A stretch of DNA of 64,000 nt from Candidatus Methanoperedens nitratireducens (GCA_020724545.1 DYGR01000008.1:16981-80980); one strand, 5' to 3'. Shown: positions 1 through 10,410, numbered from the stretch's first letter. The notes: generated from the letters alone by a model not told the origin. Program-made: numbers and translations.

Positions 1-2492
1 CTCCCTATGGCTATGCCAACATCCGACTGCATGAGCGCAGGGGCATCGTTTATGCCGTCGCCAACCATCGCAACCTTTTTGCCTTCGGCCTGGAGCTTCT
101 TGACCTCAGCCGCCTTGTCTTCTGGAAGCACTTCTGATAGTACCCTGTCAATACCCACCTGTTTTCCTATTGCATCAGCAGTCCTCTTATTATCACCTGT
201 GATCATGGCAACCGTGAATCCCATCCTGCGCAGGTCCTGGACTGCCTCTTTTGAGTTCTCCTTCAGGGTATCTGCTACTGCTATTATCCCGGCCAACTCA
301 TTATCTTTTGATACCAGCATGGCTGTTTTTCCCTCGAGCTCAAGCTCTTCCATCTTATTATTTACCTGTGTAATGTCTATGCCGTTCTCGACCATCAGTT
401 TCCTTGTACCAATCAGGATTCTCTTTCCATCGTATCTCACTTCCACGCCTTTCCCTGGTATGGCCTTGAATTCCTCTGCATCCGGAACATCGATGCTGTG
501 GGCCTTTGCTCCTTTAAGTACAGCCTCTCCGAGCGGGTGCTCAGACCCCTTCTCTGCTATAGCTGCAAGCTTAAGCACATCGTTTTCGGTACCTTTTATG
601 GCTACCACATCGGTAAGTGCGGGTTCCCCTTTTGTTAAGGTACCTGTCTTATCGAACACTATTGTATCAAGCTTCTGTGCTCTCTCAAGTGCATCACCAC
701 CTTTTATGAGTATGCCGTTCTCGGCTCCTTTACCTGTCCCGACCATGATCGCAGTAGGGGTGGCAAGACCTACAGCACACGGGCATGAGATAATCAGCAC
801 GGTAATGGATATAAGCAGTGCGAATAAAAATGGGGAAATGGGCACAGACGTAGAAGCGGACATCTCTCCCATTGCCATGAATGTGGCAGGGACATCAAAG
901 TACTCAAACCCGATAAAGAACCAGAAGAAGAACGTCAGGAGTGCGAGCATGTGCACTGCAAGTATGAAATGCCCTGCAACTATGTCTGCAAGTCTCTGGA
1001 TTGGCGCCTTCTGGGTCTGGGCGTTCTCAACCAGCCTGATTATCTGGGCAAGAGCAGTATCTGAGCCCACTTTTGTGGCTTTGAACCTTATCATGCCAGT
1101 CTTGTTGATAGTAGCGCCTATGACCTCATCTCCTGCAGTTTTCTCTACAGGCAGGCTCTCACCTGTTATCATGGATTCATCCACTGCTGTGAGGCCGTCG
1201 ATCACTTTGCCGTCCACTGGTATTTTCTCACCCGGGCGTACAACGACTATATCATCAACTGCAACATCCTCAACAGGTATCTCTTTCTCCTCACCATTCA
1301 CAATAATGCGGGCTGTCTTTGCCGCAAGCCCCATGAGTTTGCGGATAGCTTCTGATGTCTTTCCTTTGGTGAGCGCCTCAAGGTACCGCCCCAGCACAAT
1401 GAACATTATAAGCAGTGCAGCAGTATCGTAGTACGTATGGCTGTATGCTTCACCAAGATCAAGGAAGGTGGCTGCCACGCTGATAGTGTATGCTGCCCCT
1501 GTTCCTGTAGCGATCAGGAGATTCATATCCGTTACGCCGTGTTTTAACCCTCTGTACGTGCCCTCGAAGAACTGCCGTCCCGGGAACAGCATTACAATTG
1601 TGGCAAGAATGAAAAGCAATATATCATTCTGGGGTATCAGGGGTGTATAGGGGGAAAGCCAGGCTATGTTGCGTCCCATGTCACCAAGTGATATCGGGAT
1701 TGCAAGTGTAAGTGCGATTATAAAGTTAATCTTCTGCCTCTTTATCTCGGCTTCTCTTGCCCTCTGCTCCCTGTCAGCCTCTAATTTCTCTAATTTCTCA
1801 GATGCTGTGTAACCCACATCCTCGATTGCTTTTTTGATACCTGATATCGGGATGATCTCAGGGTCGTATGATATCCTTGCCTGCTCAAGAGGAAAGCTTA
1901 CATTTGCAGATACAATACCCTCTGTCTTTAGAAGTGCCTTCTCAATATTGATAGCGCACGATGCGCAGTGCATCCCGCCTACTTTGAGCGTGATATCCCG
2001 CTTTACCACTCCATAGCCAATATCTGTGATAGCTTTTTCTAACGTCTTTGGATTTACAATATCAGGGTCATACTCCACCATCGCTTTTTCTATCGAGAAG
2101 TTGACAGAGGCGCTCTTTACTCCGTTTATCTTGTTGAGTGCCCTCTCAATGTTCTGGGCGCACGAGGCGCAGCTCATCCCTGTAATATGCAGGGCTGCTT
2201 TTCTTAACTTCCCGGCTCCTTCTTTTATTTCAGGTTGAGTAACAATCTCTTTAACCTGTAAAGGCACAGGGCATGATTCGCTCTCTTCCAGAACCTGATA
2301 GTCTGTAGCTGCAATAGCCTTTTTTATTGACTCAGGATCTGTTACAGAGGTATCGAATGAGACTTTTACCTCACCTTTTTTAAAATCAGCCGATGCTTTT
2401 TTTACTCCTTTAACACTCATCGCAGCATCATGAATTGTCTTTTCACAATGACCGCACATCATGCCTTTGATTTTTATTGTAATGTTTTCCAA
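1..2492 (-). CDS. copA: Copper-translocating P1B-type ATPase, C-terminus beyond left edge
   Basis: ATP-driven membrane pump of the CPx (P1B) family, which exports Cu(I). The visible part is about 830 residues. Three N-terminal heavy-metal-associated domains carry CxxC motifs (GMMCGHC near residue 11, GMSCASC near 105, GMHCASC near 173). The metal-channel motif [13 protein letters not shown] is near 567, the phosphorylation site [11 protein letters not shown] near 614, and the hinge motif [10 protein letters not shown] near 812. The frame is open to base 1, so roughly the last 50-60 residues lie outside the window. I chose the TTG at 2492 because GGAG sits 8 nt upstream and no ATG precedes it in frame; the first domain begins at once ([10 protein letters not shown]). 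The first HMA domain is separated from the other two by a short linker. No copper regulator or chaperone gene is adjacent on the right. Function is certain at family level; Cu versus Ag is not resolvable. Confidence 0.95.
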   Translation of the reverse strand, partial: MENITIKIKGMMCGHCEKTIHDAAMSVKGVKKASADFKKGEVKVSFDTSVTDPESIKKAIAATDYQVLEESESCPVPLQVKEIVTQPEIKEGAGKLRKAALHITGMSCASCAQNIERALNKINGVKSASVNFSIEKAMVEYDPDIVNPKTLEKAITDIGYGVVKRDITLKVGGMHCASCAINIEKALLKTEGIVSANVSFPLEQARISYDPEIIPISGIKKAIEDVGYTASEKLEKLEADREQRAREAEIKRQKINFIIALTLAIPISLGDMGRNIAWLSPYTPLIPQNDILLFILATIVMLFPGRQFFEGTYRGLKHGVTDMNLLIATGTGAAYTISVAATFLDLGEAYSHTYYDTAALLIMFIVLGRYLEALTKGKTSEAIRKLMGLAAKTARIIVNGEEKEIPVEDVAVDDIVVVRPGEKIPVDGKVIDGLTAVDESMITGESLPVEKTAGDEVIGATINKTGMIRFKATKVGSDTALAQIIRLVENAQTQKAPIQRLADIVAGHFILAVHMLALLTFFFWFFIGFEYFDVPATFMAMGEMSASTSVPISPFLFALLISITVLIISCPCAVGLATPTAIMVGTGKGAENGILIKGGDALERAQKLDTIVFDKTGTLTKGEPALTDVVAIKGTENDVLKLAAIAEKGSEHPLGEAVLKGAKAHSIDVPDAEEFKAIPGKGVEVRYDGKRILIGTRKLMVENGIDITQVNNKMEELELEGKTAMLVSKDNELAGIIAVADTLKENSKEAVQDLRRMGFTVAMITGDNKRTADAIGKQVGIDRVLSEVLPEDKAAEVKKLQAEGKKVAMVGDGINDAPALMQSDVGIAIG

Positions 2493-2624
2493 TGGTAAGT
2501 CTCCAGATTCTGTTTTGAATAGTGTAGTATATATTTATCAGTTATGTGTGTTGTGGTTTAAAAAATGAAAATAAAAAAGACATAAAACTCACATTTCGCA
2601 CATCTCTAACATAAATATATTAAA

Positions 2625-2730
2625 TTAAATCTTCCGGTGTTCCCCGTGGTTTGTAACTTTCACACCTGAGGCATCCATAGCTATTATTACATTCTCTTCT
2701 TTTTCAGAAATCTTCTCCTTGTTGGTGATT
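2625..2730 (-). pseudogene. Remnant of an IS5/IS1182-like DDE transposase
   Basis: The minus strand reads about 34 codons ending in TAA, including NVIIAMDASGVKVTNHGE. This is the region around the first catalytic Asp of IS5/IS1182-type DDE transposases, which usually read IAxDSTGxKVxNRGEW. Stops bracket the fragment, and the rest of the transposase is absent. It lies in the 338-bp gap between copA and the next gene. The remainder of that gap is AT-rich and would hold both promoters; I see nothing else in it. Confidence 0.5.
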
Positions 2731-2830
2731 TAAAGTACCATAAGGTCTAAATAGTTATAAATATTATTCATCCGATAACTAACAAGCCTTTTCCTTTAAT
2801 CAACACAACAGGCTGAGGATAAGTGTAATT

Positions 2831-3613
2831 ATGCCAGATCTTTTAGATATTATCACATCATCGGATAAACGAAAAAAAATTCTTCTTCTGCTGCAGGATG
2901 GGCCCATAACATTGGGTGAGATCAGACGCACTTTAAATTTTAATGCTACAGGAATACTCCCCCAGATCAGGATACTTGAGGAAAGAAATCTAGTGAGGCA
3001 AGAGGGTAAACAGTATGCCCTTACCGGGATCGGACAGATCGTAGCAAAGCATCTGGAACCTTTAGTAAAAACAGTACAAGTTATTGAGCAACAAGAAGAA
3101 TTCTGGCGGGAGCATGACCTTACAGCAATCCCATTCCAGTTGCTCATGAAGATTAGTGAGCTTGGTGATACCCAGATAATAGAGAGCAGTATAGAAGAGC
3201 TCTTTGAACCACATAAAGAATTTCTGGGGAATATATTGGAATCCAGAAGAGTAATGGGCATATCCCCTATAGTTCATCCAGTTTATCCAGATTTCTTTTT
3301 ACGATTAGCCGAGATGGGAACTGATGTATCCCTTATCTTGACAAGAGGAGCGTTTTACAAAGTAGAAAAGGAATACAGCGACATGCTTGCGCAAGGATTG
3401 AGCTTTGAGAATGGAAGCCTCTATATTTCAGATGAAGATATAAGATTTGCACATGTTGTGACTGATGTCTTTTTCTCTTTTTCCCTTTTCTTTAAAAATG
3501 GTGTTTTTGATTCTAGAGCGGATCTGGTAAGCTTTGATAAATCTGCTCTTTTATGGGGAGAAGAGCTTTTTAATTATTATAAGGAACGCTCTGTGAAGAT
3601 AGAGAAATTATAG
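2831..3613 (+). CDS. Winged-helix transcriptional regulator with FilR1 middle domain
   Basis: A 260-residue regulator of the type common in methanogens. Residues 1-75 form a winged helix (LLLLQDGPITLGEIRRTLNF, then a recognition segment ending in LVRQEGKQYALTGIGQ). The rest matches the pattern of the FilR1 middle domain (formerly DUF1724), an acyl-homoserine-lactone-linked regulator domain in Methanothrix. It has no membrane segment. It is transcribed toward the UbiA-type gene, and the two coding regions overlap tail to tail by 44 bp. Its target is unknown; copA lies divergently 338 bp away, so copper control is possible but unsupported. Confidence 0.8.
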   Translation: MPDLLDIITSSDKRKKILLLLQDGPITLGEIRRTLNFNATGILPQIRILEERNLVRQEGKQYALTGIGQIVAKHLEPLVKTVQVIEQQEEFWREHDLTAIPFQLLMKISELGDTQIIESSIEELFEPHKEFLGNILESRRVMGISPIVHPVYPDFFLRLAEMGTDVSLILTRGAFYKVEKEYSDMLAQGLSFENGSLYISDEDIRFAHVVTDVFFSFSLFFKNGVFDSRADLVSFDKSALLWGEELFNYYKERSVKIEKL

Positions 3614-4451
3614 TCAATCTAAGGATAAGAGCAATGGTGGACTCGCAATCTATCATGATCTCTCTCGTATATCCTCTTATTCCCGGCTTCTGTACTTCAA
3701 AAGCTGATATACACAAAGAGGTAGAGGTAATCCCGACAAGAAAACTGTAGGACAGAACTACAAATTCGGGTCTTATAAAATCCATCAAAAGCACGATAAC
3801 CATAACTGAGTGAAGTAGTAAGCACAGTATCATCAGTATTTTTCTGGTTTTGTCTTTACCGAGGCATACAGGCAGCGTTTTAATTCCCGCGACCGTATCG
3901 CCTTTTACGTCTTTGAGATCATAAAGTACCGAATTAATAAATAATTTGATTGTGTAAAATAAAAAGATTGAAATTGTAGTAAAGATGCTTTCAGCCCATT
4001 TGCTGATGATAATCGCTATGGTCCCTCCCCATGTCAATGCGATTACTATATTCTTGCCCCCTGTACTGCCCTTTAATTTTAGCTTAATTTTACCTATTTT
4101 GATACCTTTTGAGTATAAGTAGCCTACAATGAAAGGAAAAAACGATGCAAAATATATGTTCTCTTGAGCAAGTATTAAAGTTCCGGCAAGAAACGTAATG
4201 ATGCAGGCAATAATGGCAATGTGTTTCTTTGATCCCGCTAATTCGCTCCTGTTTATAGCGTCTTCTTCGCAATCCAGGGCACGGTCAAGAGTATAGGTTG
4301 CATAAATGATCAATCCACCTGCCAGATAGACCATTATTCTGGGCTCTATACCCGCAAACAGAAAGGCGATATGCAGCCGGAGAGCCCCTGAGATAGCTAT
4401 AAGAGTTGAAGAATTAAGAAGTCGTAAGGTGGGCGAGTAAAGGAAATTCAC
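3570..4451 (-). CDS. UbiA-family prenyltransferase
   Basis: A 293-residue integral membrane protein with 7-9 hydrophobic segments. Two Asp-rich motifs typical of the UbiA superfamily are visible: DRALDCEEDAINR near residue 57 and YDLKDVKGDTVAGIKTLP near 175. In the family they bind the Mg-diphosphate of a polyprenyl donor. Archaeal members make geranylgeranylglyceryl ether lipids, menaquinone/methanophenazine-type quinones or haem side chains. The divergence from the usual NxxDxxxD first motif makes the substrate uncertain. The gene overlaps the end of the upstream regulator by 44 bp in convergent orientation. Confidence 0.8.
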   Translation of the reverse strand: MNFLYSPTLRLLNSSTLIAISGALRLHIAFLFAGIEPRIMVYLAGGLIIYATYTLDRALDCEEDAINRSELAGSKKHIAIIACIITFLAGTLILAQENIYFASFFPFIVGYLYSKGIKIGKIKLKLKGSTGGKNIVIALTWGGTIAIIISKWAESIFTTISIFLFYTIKLFINSVLYDLKDVKGDTVAGIKTLPVCLGKDKTRKILMILCLLLHSVMVIVLLMDFIRPEFVVLSYSFLVGITSTSLCISAFEVQKPGIRGYTREIMIDCESTIALILRLTIISLSSQSVPYNN

Positions 4452-4642
4452 ACCTATAAAAATTATATAGCTGCTTTATATTACAAATGTCTTGAAATTT
4501 TTAACGGTATTGAAAATTTTAATGTCATTGTAATTTTCAACGGCATTGTAATTTTATAAACAGAAACTAATATATACTTCCTGTCTCATCTAAAAAATTG
4601 GGTCTGTAAAGTCTGAGGATAAATACCTGGATTTTCAGAGCC

Positions 4643-4798
4643 ATGAAAAACGTGGGGATCAGCCGTTCCGAGAGAGCAACTGAGCCCCAGACGTTGCCCG
4701 AAGGCATGGTAGTATCTGCTTTATGTGTACTTAAAGCCAGCGCCGCGCCTGAGGGCATAGAAGAGAATGAAAATATAATTGGAGGAATAAAAATATGA
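4643..4798 (+). CDS. Possible 51-residue leader ORF upstream of the protease
   Basis: ATG at 4643 opens 51 codons whose TGA (4796-4798) overlaps the protease ATG (4795), an arrangement typical of translational coupling. The peptide (begins MKNVGISRSERATEP) matches no family I know and has no obvious RBS. The DNA is also rich in short inverted pieces (GGGGATCA, CTGAGCCCCAG), so it could instead be a structured 5' leader. The rest of the 4452-4642 stretch holds three degenerate copies of a roughly 19-nt unit around CATTGTAATTTT (about 4495-4560) and AT-rich promoter sequence. Confidence 0.25.
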   Translation: MKNVGISRSERATEPQTLPEGMVVSALCVLKASAAPEGIEENENIIGGIKI

Positions 4799-5994
4799 AG
4801 AAAAGTAAAGGAATGCAATTAGGCGCTATGCTTGCGGCAATGTTGCTGGCGAGCGTGGCGCTTGTAGTTGTGGTGAATGCACAAGATAGTGGTGGAAAAC
4901 CTGCATTGAATAATAAGGACCCACTGTTGTATGATGCACAAATATATGCGTCAAATAATAATATCAGTACTGAGGAAGCTCTCCACCGATTCCAAATTCA
5001 AGATATTGCAGGTAAACTGGATGCGGAACTGAGCATGAATGAGACAGGAACCTTTGCTGGACTTTGGGTTGAGCACAAGCCGAAATTCAAGATTGTTGTG
5101 CAGTTTACCCGCAGTGGCGAAGAGACAATCAAACCATACATGAAGCAGCACGCAGAGTTAGCCAACATTGTTGAGGTGCGCACTGCAAAAGAATCGTTGG
5201 CTAACCTCCAAAGAGATCAAGCCAATGCTTTATATCTGGCCCGTGCATCAGGCATACCTGTAGAATCAGACATCAATGTATATAATAACAGTGTTGAGTT
5301 GTATATGACTAAATCTGATAGGAGCAGGTTTGATGATGATTTACTAAGAAGGGAGGGACGATTATCAGATAAAGTTAGAGTGGTAGCGGTTGAAACATTG
5401 GGAATAGATGAAGCCAACATTTATGGTGGACTCTCATTGAGTTCCTGTACAAGTGGTTTTTCGGTAAAGAAAGGTTGGCTCTTTATCACAAAAGGCATTA
5501 CAACAGCAGGTCACTGCCCAAATACCCAGTCATATAATGGTAATAGCCTTACTTTTCAGAGTGAAAAATGGACGGGCAGCTATGATACCCAGTGGCACAC
5601 TGCGTCAGGCTACACTGTGACGAATAAAATACAGTGGGATAGTGATGGTAGTACACGTGATATAACCGCGACGATAAGTCGAAGCAACCAAGTAGTTGGA
5701 GGCTATGTTTGTAAGTATGGTAAGACCACCGCTTATACATGTGGTTACATCAGTAGTAAAGACTTCAATCCACAAACCCAAGAGAATAATGCAGCAACGT
5801 TTATTCGGGTTGATAACACAGCGGGTTACAATGATCTTTCTTCTGCTGGAGATAGTGGCGGTCCCTGGTTCTTATTAGGCAATGCATATGGAACACATAA
5901 AGGTGCACCTGGCGATGATCCCAATGATGCCATCTATATGGCAGTCGACTATGTGGAGTCTGGACTTGGCGTCAGTATAATGACATCCCCGTAA
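4795..5994 (+). CDS. Secreted chymotrypsin-fold serine protease (streptogrisin / alpha-lytic type)
   Basis: A 399-residue preproprotease. Residues 1-30 are a signal peptide (lysines, hydrophobic core, cleavage around VNAQ). Residues about 45-205 resemble the propeptide of alpha-lytic-type proteases (for example VVQFTRSGEETIKPYM). The mature domain shows the catalytic His in TTAGHC (near 239), a likely Asp in SYDTQWH (near 263) and the nucleophile Ser in AGDSGGPW (near 353). Paired Cys residues suggest disulfides. The start is supported by GGAGG 8 nt upstream. Such S1-family proteases are mainly bacterial and rare in methane-metabolising archaea, so acquisition by transfer is plausible. It would act outside the cell. 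A small lipoprotein gene follows 51 bp downstream. Confidence 0.88.
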   Translation: MKKSKGMQLGAMLAAMLLASVALVVVVNAQDSGGKPALNNKDPLLYDAQIYASNNNISTEEALHRFQIQDIAGKLDAELSMNETGTFAGLWVEHKPKFKIVVQFTRSGEETIKPYMKQHAELANIVEVRTAKESLANLQRDQANALYLARASGIPVESDINVYNNSVELYMTKSDRSRFDDDLLRREGRLSDKVRVVAVETLGIDEANIYGGLSLSSCTSGFSVKKGWLFITKGITTAGHCPNTQSYNGNSLTFQSEKWTGSYDTQWHTASGYTVTNKIQWDSDGSTRDITATISRSNQVVGGYVCKYGKTTAYTCGYISSKDFNPQTQENNAATFIRVDNTAGYNDLSSAGDSGGPWFLLGNAYGTHKGAPGDDPNDAIYMAVDYVESGLGVSIMTSP

Positions 5995-6045
5995 TTTAGT
6001 AGAAACAACAAGAGAAACAATAATTAAAAAACAGGTAGAGGTAAA

Positions 6046-6486
6046 ATGAATTTAAAATTAAAAGTATTGATGATTGGAGTCATTATATCCACATTGATGA
6101 GTGGGTGTGTTGAAGAGACGCAGCAAAATGATAAATTGGTCAATACTTCAACCTCTACTCCTTTCTTTCCACAGCAAAAAGAGAAACCTACCATTTATAT
6201 GGATGCGGAATTAGTTGGTGAATTAGTGCTAAAAGATGGTTGTCTCCGTGTGGATAACTATTTGCTCGTATGGCCTCATGGTTTTTCAGTAAGCACTGAA
6301 AATGGAGTAGTCAAGATCATTGATAACAACGGTCAACCTATAATGAGTGTTGGAGATAAGGTCAAACTTGGTGGAGGTGGCGGTGAAATGCCCGATGAAC
6401 GTATAGCACAATATTCAGCAGAGTTGCCTAGTGCTCGTTGTTCAGGGCCTTATTGGATCGTTGGAGAGGTGTTAACAAATGGTTAA
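6046..6486 (+). CDS. Small predicted lipoprotein
   Basis: A 146-residue protein with an N-terminal hydrophobic segment ending in a lipobox (LMSGC, Cys at about residue 21), so probably anchored outside the membrane. The mature part contains a compact domain with the motif GDKVKLGGGGGEMPDE near residue 105 and two further Cys residues. I do not recognise the family. It lies 51 bp downstream of the secreted protease in the same direction and may be co-transcribed; an inhibitor or partner role is conceivable but not shown. Confidence 0.65.
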   Translation: MNLKLKVLMIGVIISTLMSGCVEETQQNDKLVNTSTSTPFFPQQKEKPTIYMDAELVGELVLKDGCLRVDNYLLVWPHGFSVSTENGVVKIIDNNGQPIMSVGDKVKLGGGGGEMPDERIAQYSAELPSARCSGPYWIVGEVLTNG

Positions 6487-6697
6487 AAGCAAGGGAATAA
6501 GTATGAGTCAACACTCGATAACTTATAATCCATAAAAATGGTTTTTGTACTATATACATTTATCGAATGTCCTGAAATTATTTTACTTTATTACTTGATT
6601 TGTATTACCAGTTTCCAACTAGTTTCATATAACAGAAGGTCGATGCGTACGCGTGCCTAAAGCATTTAACCATGAAAGATAATATTATATCTATAGG

Positions 6698-7645
6698 ATG
6701 AGAAGAAGCAGTATTTTACTTCAAATAATCATTGGTGTATCTATTATTATTTTTATTTTTAAAAGATTTGATATTAACAATGTAATATCTATTCTCAAGC
6801 AAACTGATTATTTGTTTTTCATTCTGGCCTGTCTGGCATATTTATTTTTAAATCTTGTTCTTGCCGCCCGCCTGAATTATCTATTGACCAGGATAGGATA
6901 CAGGATCAAATTCTCGACCGTATTTTTTTCGCATATGGGAGGAATGATGGCCGGGGATATTACACCGGGGAGGAGCGGATATTTTATAACACCGCCCCTC
7001 ATGAAAAAAAATGCCGGCAGCCAGATAACCGATGGTATGGCCTGTATCTTTGCACCGCAGGGCATAGAATTTCTTCTAAAAGTTAGCGGAGCTGCTGCGG
7101 CTATAATTTATATTTCTACACTGCCGGGTATCAGTAATGATCTGCTTATCTCAGCCGGGACAGGGGCTACTATTCTGTTGATCGTGGGAGTCCTGATGCT
7201 GACTGTTTCATGGCGGAACGAGGAAGTGACTTCAAGACTTTTAAGCAGAGTCCCATTTTTTAAGAATTTTACTGATAATCTTTTATCATTCAAAGAAAAA
7301 AACATAGGAATAAGAGAGAATATCAATGCTATTTTAATATTAAGCATGGTTGGATGGGTCTTTGCAGCCCTGCAATGGTTTTACCTGGGAAGGGCCATTG
7401 GAATTGAGCTATCGTTCTTTGTTTTCTTTTTACTCCATCCGCTATTGAGCATATTGATGTTTGTGCCCATATCGCCAGCAGGTTTTGGGGTAATGGAACT
7501 GGGAACAATCGGGGTCTTTTCATTATTTGGAATATCCCCGGCACTTGCAGTAGCTTTTTCAGTCCTGGTGAGAATCAGTATATTATTGGTTGATCTGACA
7601 GGTCTAAAAACTGTACTTGCTTCTCTTGGGGATATTAAGTTTTGA
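6698..7645 (+). CDS. Flippase-like integral membrane protein (UPF0104 / AglD-type)
   Basis: A 315-residue protein with about eight transmembrane segments. It belongs to the lysylphosphatidylglycerol synthase transmembrane / UPF0104 superfamily. The conserved polar segment ITPGRSGYFITPPLMKK (near residue 88) and the later PISPAGFGVMELGTIG (near 265) are family hallmarks. Archaeal members are linked to lipid or dolichol-linked glycan handling (AglD-like), but no glycosyltransferase domain is fused here. The gap before it (6487-6697) shows no convincing gene. The RBS is weak (AGG directly before ATG). Confidence 0.8.
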   Translation: MRRSSILLQIIIGVSIIIFIFKRFDINNVISILKQTDYLFFILACLAYLFLNLVLAARLNYLLTRIGYRIKFSTVFFSHMGGMMAGDITPGRSGYFITPPLMKKNAGSQITDGMACIFAPQGIEFLLKVSGAAAAIIYISTLPGISNDLLISAGTGATILLIVGVLMLTVSWRNEEVTSRLLSRVPFFKNFTDNLLSFKEKNIGIRENINAILILSMVGWVFAALQWFYLGRAIGIELSFFVFFLLHPLLSILMFVPISPAGFGVMELGTIGVFSLFGISPALAVAFSVLVRISILLVDLTGLKTVLASLGDIKF

Positions 7646-7656
7646 TCTTTATCCGA

Positions 7657-8373
7657 TCATAAGGATATGCCTGGCACGATCCTTTTGGCCACTTCCCGAT
7701 ATGCTGAAGTGAGGTCTCCTTTATCATACCTGAACACATCTTTATCAAGCGACTCACCTGTCATCTTATCCCAGAAGCGGCAGGTATCGCAGGATATCTC
7801 ATCTGCTAAAACTATATCTCCGTCCCGCCTTCCAAACTCAAGCTTGAAGTCAGGAAGCAGGAGGTCTCTATCATTCAAGTATTCAACCAGTATGGAATTG
7901 ATCCTGAGGGCAAGTTCTCTTATCTTTGAGAGTTCCTCCTCAGTAGCAAGCCCGAGTGCAAGTGCTATATCATCATTGATCATTGGATCGCTATACTCAT
8001 CGCTCTTGTAATCGAAAAGCAGGATTGGAGGATCGAGTTTCTGACCTGGCTTGAACGGGTATTTCCTTATCAGGGATCCTGCTGCGATATTCCTGACGAT
8101 TACCTCGATCTTTATGATCTCCACAGCATCTACTATCATTTCAGTCTCTGATAGCATACTATCAAAATGCGTTTTAATGCCCCTCTCCTCAAGCAATCTG
8201 AAGAGCTCCTCCGATATCCGGGCGTTATAGTACCCTTTTTTTGGTGCAGTGCTCTTCTTCTTGCCATCAAAAGCGGTCAGGCTATCCCTGAATTCCATTA
8301 TCAGTTTCTGCGGGTTATCTGTCTTGAATATCGTCTTCGCCTTGCCAGAATAAAGCGCATCAAGCTTGATCAT
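7657..8373 (-). CDS. purC: Phosphoribosylaminoimidazole-succinocarboxamide synthase
   Basis: SAICAR synthase of purine biosynthesis, joining CAIR and aspartate with ATP. At 238 residues it is of standard length for stand-alone PurC. The N-terminus has [13 protein letters not shown] and [13 protein letters not shown], the ATP-binding region of the family. Later come [20 protein letters not shown] and [15 protein letters not shown] with the substrate-binding DEIS/TPDSCR-like stretch. It is divergently transcribed from cfbD across a gap of about 108 bp and converges on the flippase-like gene with 11 bp between stops. Confidence 0.95.
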   Translation of the reverse strand: MIKLDALYSGKAKTIFKTDNPQKLIMEFRDSLTAFDGKKKSTAPKKGYYNARISEELFRLLEERGIKTHFDSMLSETEMIVDAVEIIKIEVIVRNIAAGSLIRKYPFKPGQKLDPPILLFDYKSDEYSDPMINDDIALALGLATEEELSKIRELALRINSILVEYLNDRDLLLPDFKLEFGRRDGDIVLADEISCDTCRFWDKMTGESLDKDVFRYDKGDLTSAYREVAKRIVPGISL

Positions 8374-8481
8374 ATGCCCCTTATAGTAATCTGATGGATA
8401 TAATGCTATGGATAGTGCGAAAGTATTATCATGCTAAGTGTATATAGATGAAAACCGCGCTTTTAAATCTGGAGAAAAAGG

Positions 8482-9594
8482 ATGCCTGTAAAAGAGAAAG
8501 AACCAATGATAATGCACCCGCGGCCAAGTTCAATAGTTGCCGCACTGTACACATTAAGAGACCTGGATACCGATGTTGTTATACTGCACGGCCCTCCAGG
8601 ATGCTGTTTCAAGCATGCTCGCCTGCTTGAAGAGGACGGCATGAGGGTTGTTACAACATCCCTTGATGAATCGGGGTTTGTTTTTGGAGGACATGATTCG
8701 TTAGTTGAAGTGCTTGAAAAGGTTATCATGCGCTTTAATCCAAAACGCATAGGAATAGTGGGAACATGCGCAAGCATGATAATAGGAGAAGAGCTACATG
8801 AGGCGGTCATGGACGTCCAGCCTGATGTGCCTGTTATTGAAGTTGAAGTGCACGCTGGCTACAGGGATAACACAAAAGGGGTTATCATAGCGCTTGAATC
8901 AGCACTCGCTACAGGAATTATCAGTGAAGCAGAGTTCGAGAGGCAAAAATCCCTTCTGAAAGAGGCCACCATGGTTGAGAAACGCCACGGCGCAGCCAGC
9001 AAGGAATACCTTGAGCCCAACCGAGGGGATCTGAAATTCAAGGTGGCTGGAAGATTGCTTGAACTGATGAAGCAGGGAAAACGCGGACTCAACATACTCA
9101 ATGCAAAAAAAGAAACTGCCTTCATGTTCGCAGATATCAACCTTGCGGTTAACCAGATAGCAGAAAAACTCGGCTCTCCTATCATAAACATGGCAAACCT
9201 TAACGAGGATGTAGGGCTTCCGAAGAACAGGAGAAACGCCCGTGAAATCAAAGAAGAGCTAAATAACAGGGGAATGGAGATCCACCACATCACAGGAGGA
9301 CTGGATGAGTATCCTGTGGCAGGAAATTGCGCCAATCAGATCATCGGTGAGAAGTACTCGGATTATGATTTTGCAGTAATAACAGGCGTACCCCATGCAC
9401 TCCCCATGGATAACATAAATAATATGGAACTATTCTCTATCACAAACGGCCCGCGTCAGGTAATCCCGTTAAAAGAGATGGGGCACAGGCACGTTATGGT
9501 TGAGATAGACCTGCACCCCAAGACCCTGGGGATAAATCATATCGTTGAATCAGAATTCGGGGCGACACTGCGGGAGATGGCAAAGGATGGCTAA
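8482..9594 (+). CDS. cfbD: Ni-sirohydrochlorin a,c-diamide reductive cyclase, NifD-like subunit
   Basis: Catalytic subunit of the nitrogenase-like enzyme that reduces and cyclises Ni-sirohydrochlorin a,c-diamide on the way to coenzyme F430, the Ni cofactor of methyl-coenzyme M reductase. At 370 residues it is shorter than NifD, as usual for CfbD. Conserved features are [17 protein letters not shown] (residues 11-27), [10 protein letters not shown] (near 36), [11 protein letters not shown] and [12 protein letters not shown]. The Cys residues in PGCCF and GTCAS are candidate ligands of the shared [4Fe-4S] cluster. GGAG lies 8 nt before the ATG. The last 8 bp overlap cfbC, and the neighbouring cfbC and cfbB fix the pathway. 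Confidence 0.93.
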   Translation: MPVKEKEPMIMHPRPSSIVAALYTLRDLDTDVVILHGPPGCCFKHARLLEEDGMRVVTTSLDESGFVFGGHDSLVEVLEKVIMRFNPKRIGIVGTCASMIIGEELHEAVMDVQPDVPVIEVEVHAGYRDNTKGVIIALESALATGIISEAEFERQKSLLKEATMVEKRHGAASKEYLEPNRGDLKFKVAGRLLELMKQGKRGLNILNAKKETAFMFADINLAVNQIAEKLGSPIINMANLNEDVGLPKNRRNAREIKEELNNRGMEIHHITGGLDEYPVAGNCANQIIGEKYSDYDFAVITGVPHALPMDNINNMELFSITNGPRQVIPLKEMGHRHVMVEIDLHPKTLGINHIVESEFGATLREMAKDG

Positions 9595-10378
9595 ACAAAT
9601 CGCAATCTACGGAAAAGGCGGCATAGGCAAATCAAGCACTGCATCAAATGTGGCCGCAGCATGCGCTGATGAGGGCTACCGCGTCACGATAATAGGATGC
9701 GACCCGAAGAGCGACTCCTCTATCACGTTGCTGCGCGGAAGGCGCATTCCCACGATTATGGACCTTATGCGGCAGGGCGTGGACATAAGAGAGGAGGATA
9801 TCGTGTTTGATGGATACAAAGGTGTTAAGTGCGTCGAGATAGGAGGTCCTGAGCCTGGCATAGGCTGTGCAGGAAGGGGCATCATCGTAGCTATAAGCCT
9901 GCTTAAGAAAACATCAAAGGCGATAGAGGACACAGACCTTGTGATATATGATGTGCCAGGCGACATTGTCTGCGGGGGATTTGTGGCCCCTGTCAAGAAA
10001 GGACTGGTCAGCGAGGCATACGTGCTGACATCGGGTGAGTATATGCCGCTATACGCAGCCAATAACATCTGCAAAGGGCTTTCCCGGCTTGAGATGCCGC
10101 TTAATGGCGTTATCTGCAACTCCCGCGGTGCGCCGAACGAGGAGGCTATCGTCAGCGAGTTCGCAAAGGAGATAGGGAGCCAGTTACTGGCATTTATCCC
10201 GAAGGATGTTCTGGTGCAGACATGCGAGCGGGAGGGCTTTTCTGTTGTTGAAAAAGAGCCTGGTTCTGCAATAGCCGCAGTTTACCGAAAGCTTGCCCGC
10301 AGTATAATGACAAAGAGCGATGCACGGGTTCCAGAACCGCTTGATGATGCAAGGCTGAGGGAACTTACGAAGATATAA
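9587..10378 (+). CDS. cfbC: Ni-sirohydrochlorin a,c-diamide reductive cyclase, NifH-like reductase
   Basis: ATP-driven iron-sulfur reductase partner of CfbD, homologous to nitrogenase Fe protein. The start is the ATG at 9587, giving 263 residues that begin [17 protein letters not shown] with the P-loop at once. Also seen are GCDPKSDSS, the cluster Cys in [12 protein letters not shown] and the second in [11 protein letters not shown] (the [4Fe-4S] bridges two subunits). AAAGG precedes the start inside cfbD, consistent with coupled translation. The absence of nifK/nifE genes and the presence of cfbB downstream separate it from nitrogenase and chlorophyll reductases. Confidence 0.93.
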   Translation: MAKQIAIYGKGGIGKSSTASNVAAACADEGYRVTIIGCDPKSDSSITLLRGRRIPTIMDLMRQGVDIREEDIVFDGYKGVKCVEIGGPEPGIGCAGRGIIVAISLLKKTSKAIEDTDLVIYDVPGDIVCGGFVAPVKKGLVSEAYVLTSGEYMPLYAANNICKGLSRLEMPLNGVICNSRGAPNEEAIVSEFAKEIGSQLLAFIPKDVLVQTCEREGFSVVEKEPGSAIAAVYRKLARSIMTKSDARVPEPLDDARLRELTKI

Positions 10379-10380
10379 GG

Positions 10381-10410
10381 AACCGCAGATGAACGCAGAT
10401 GAACGCAGAT
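10381..10410 (+). repeat. CGCAGATGAACGCAGAT-type dispersed repeat, left arm
   Basis: Three tandem iterations of (AA)CCGCAGATGAA begin 3 bp after the cfbC stop. An inverted copy lies at 10769-10793, so the pair bounds a unit of about 410 bp holding one small gene. The same sequence occurs again as an inverted pair at 14205-14234 and 14557-14586. Short sequences of this type are scattered through many environmental prokaryotic genomes. Confidence 0.85.

Noticed and set aside
7..1431. 474-codon plus-strand frame opposite copA
   Set aside because: It is the shadow of the P-type ATPase read on the minus strand, whose motifs (CPC, DKTGT, GDGIND) are unmistakable; the plus-strand peptide is Ser/Ala-rich with no family pattern.
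4567..4818. 83-codon minus-strand frame before the protease
   Set aside because: Antisense to the protease leader and RBS; composition is unlike a protein and no start signal is present.
8482..10378. Nitrogenase (nifD/nifH) or chlorophyll-type reductase
   Set aside because: The NifD-like protein is short with CfbD motifs, no NifK/NifE follows, and cfbB lies downstream; F430 biosynthesis explains all three.
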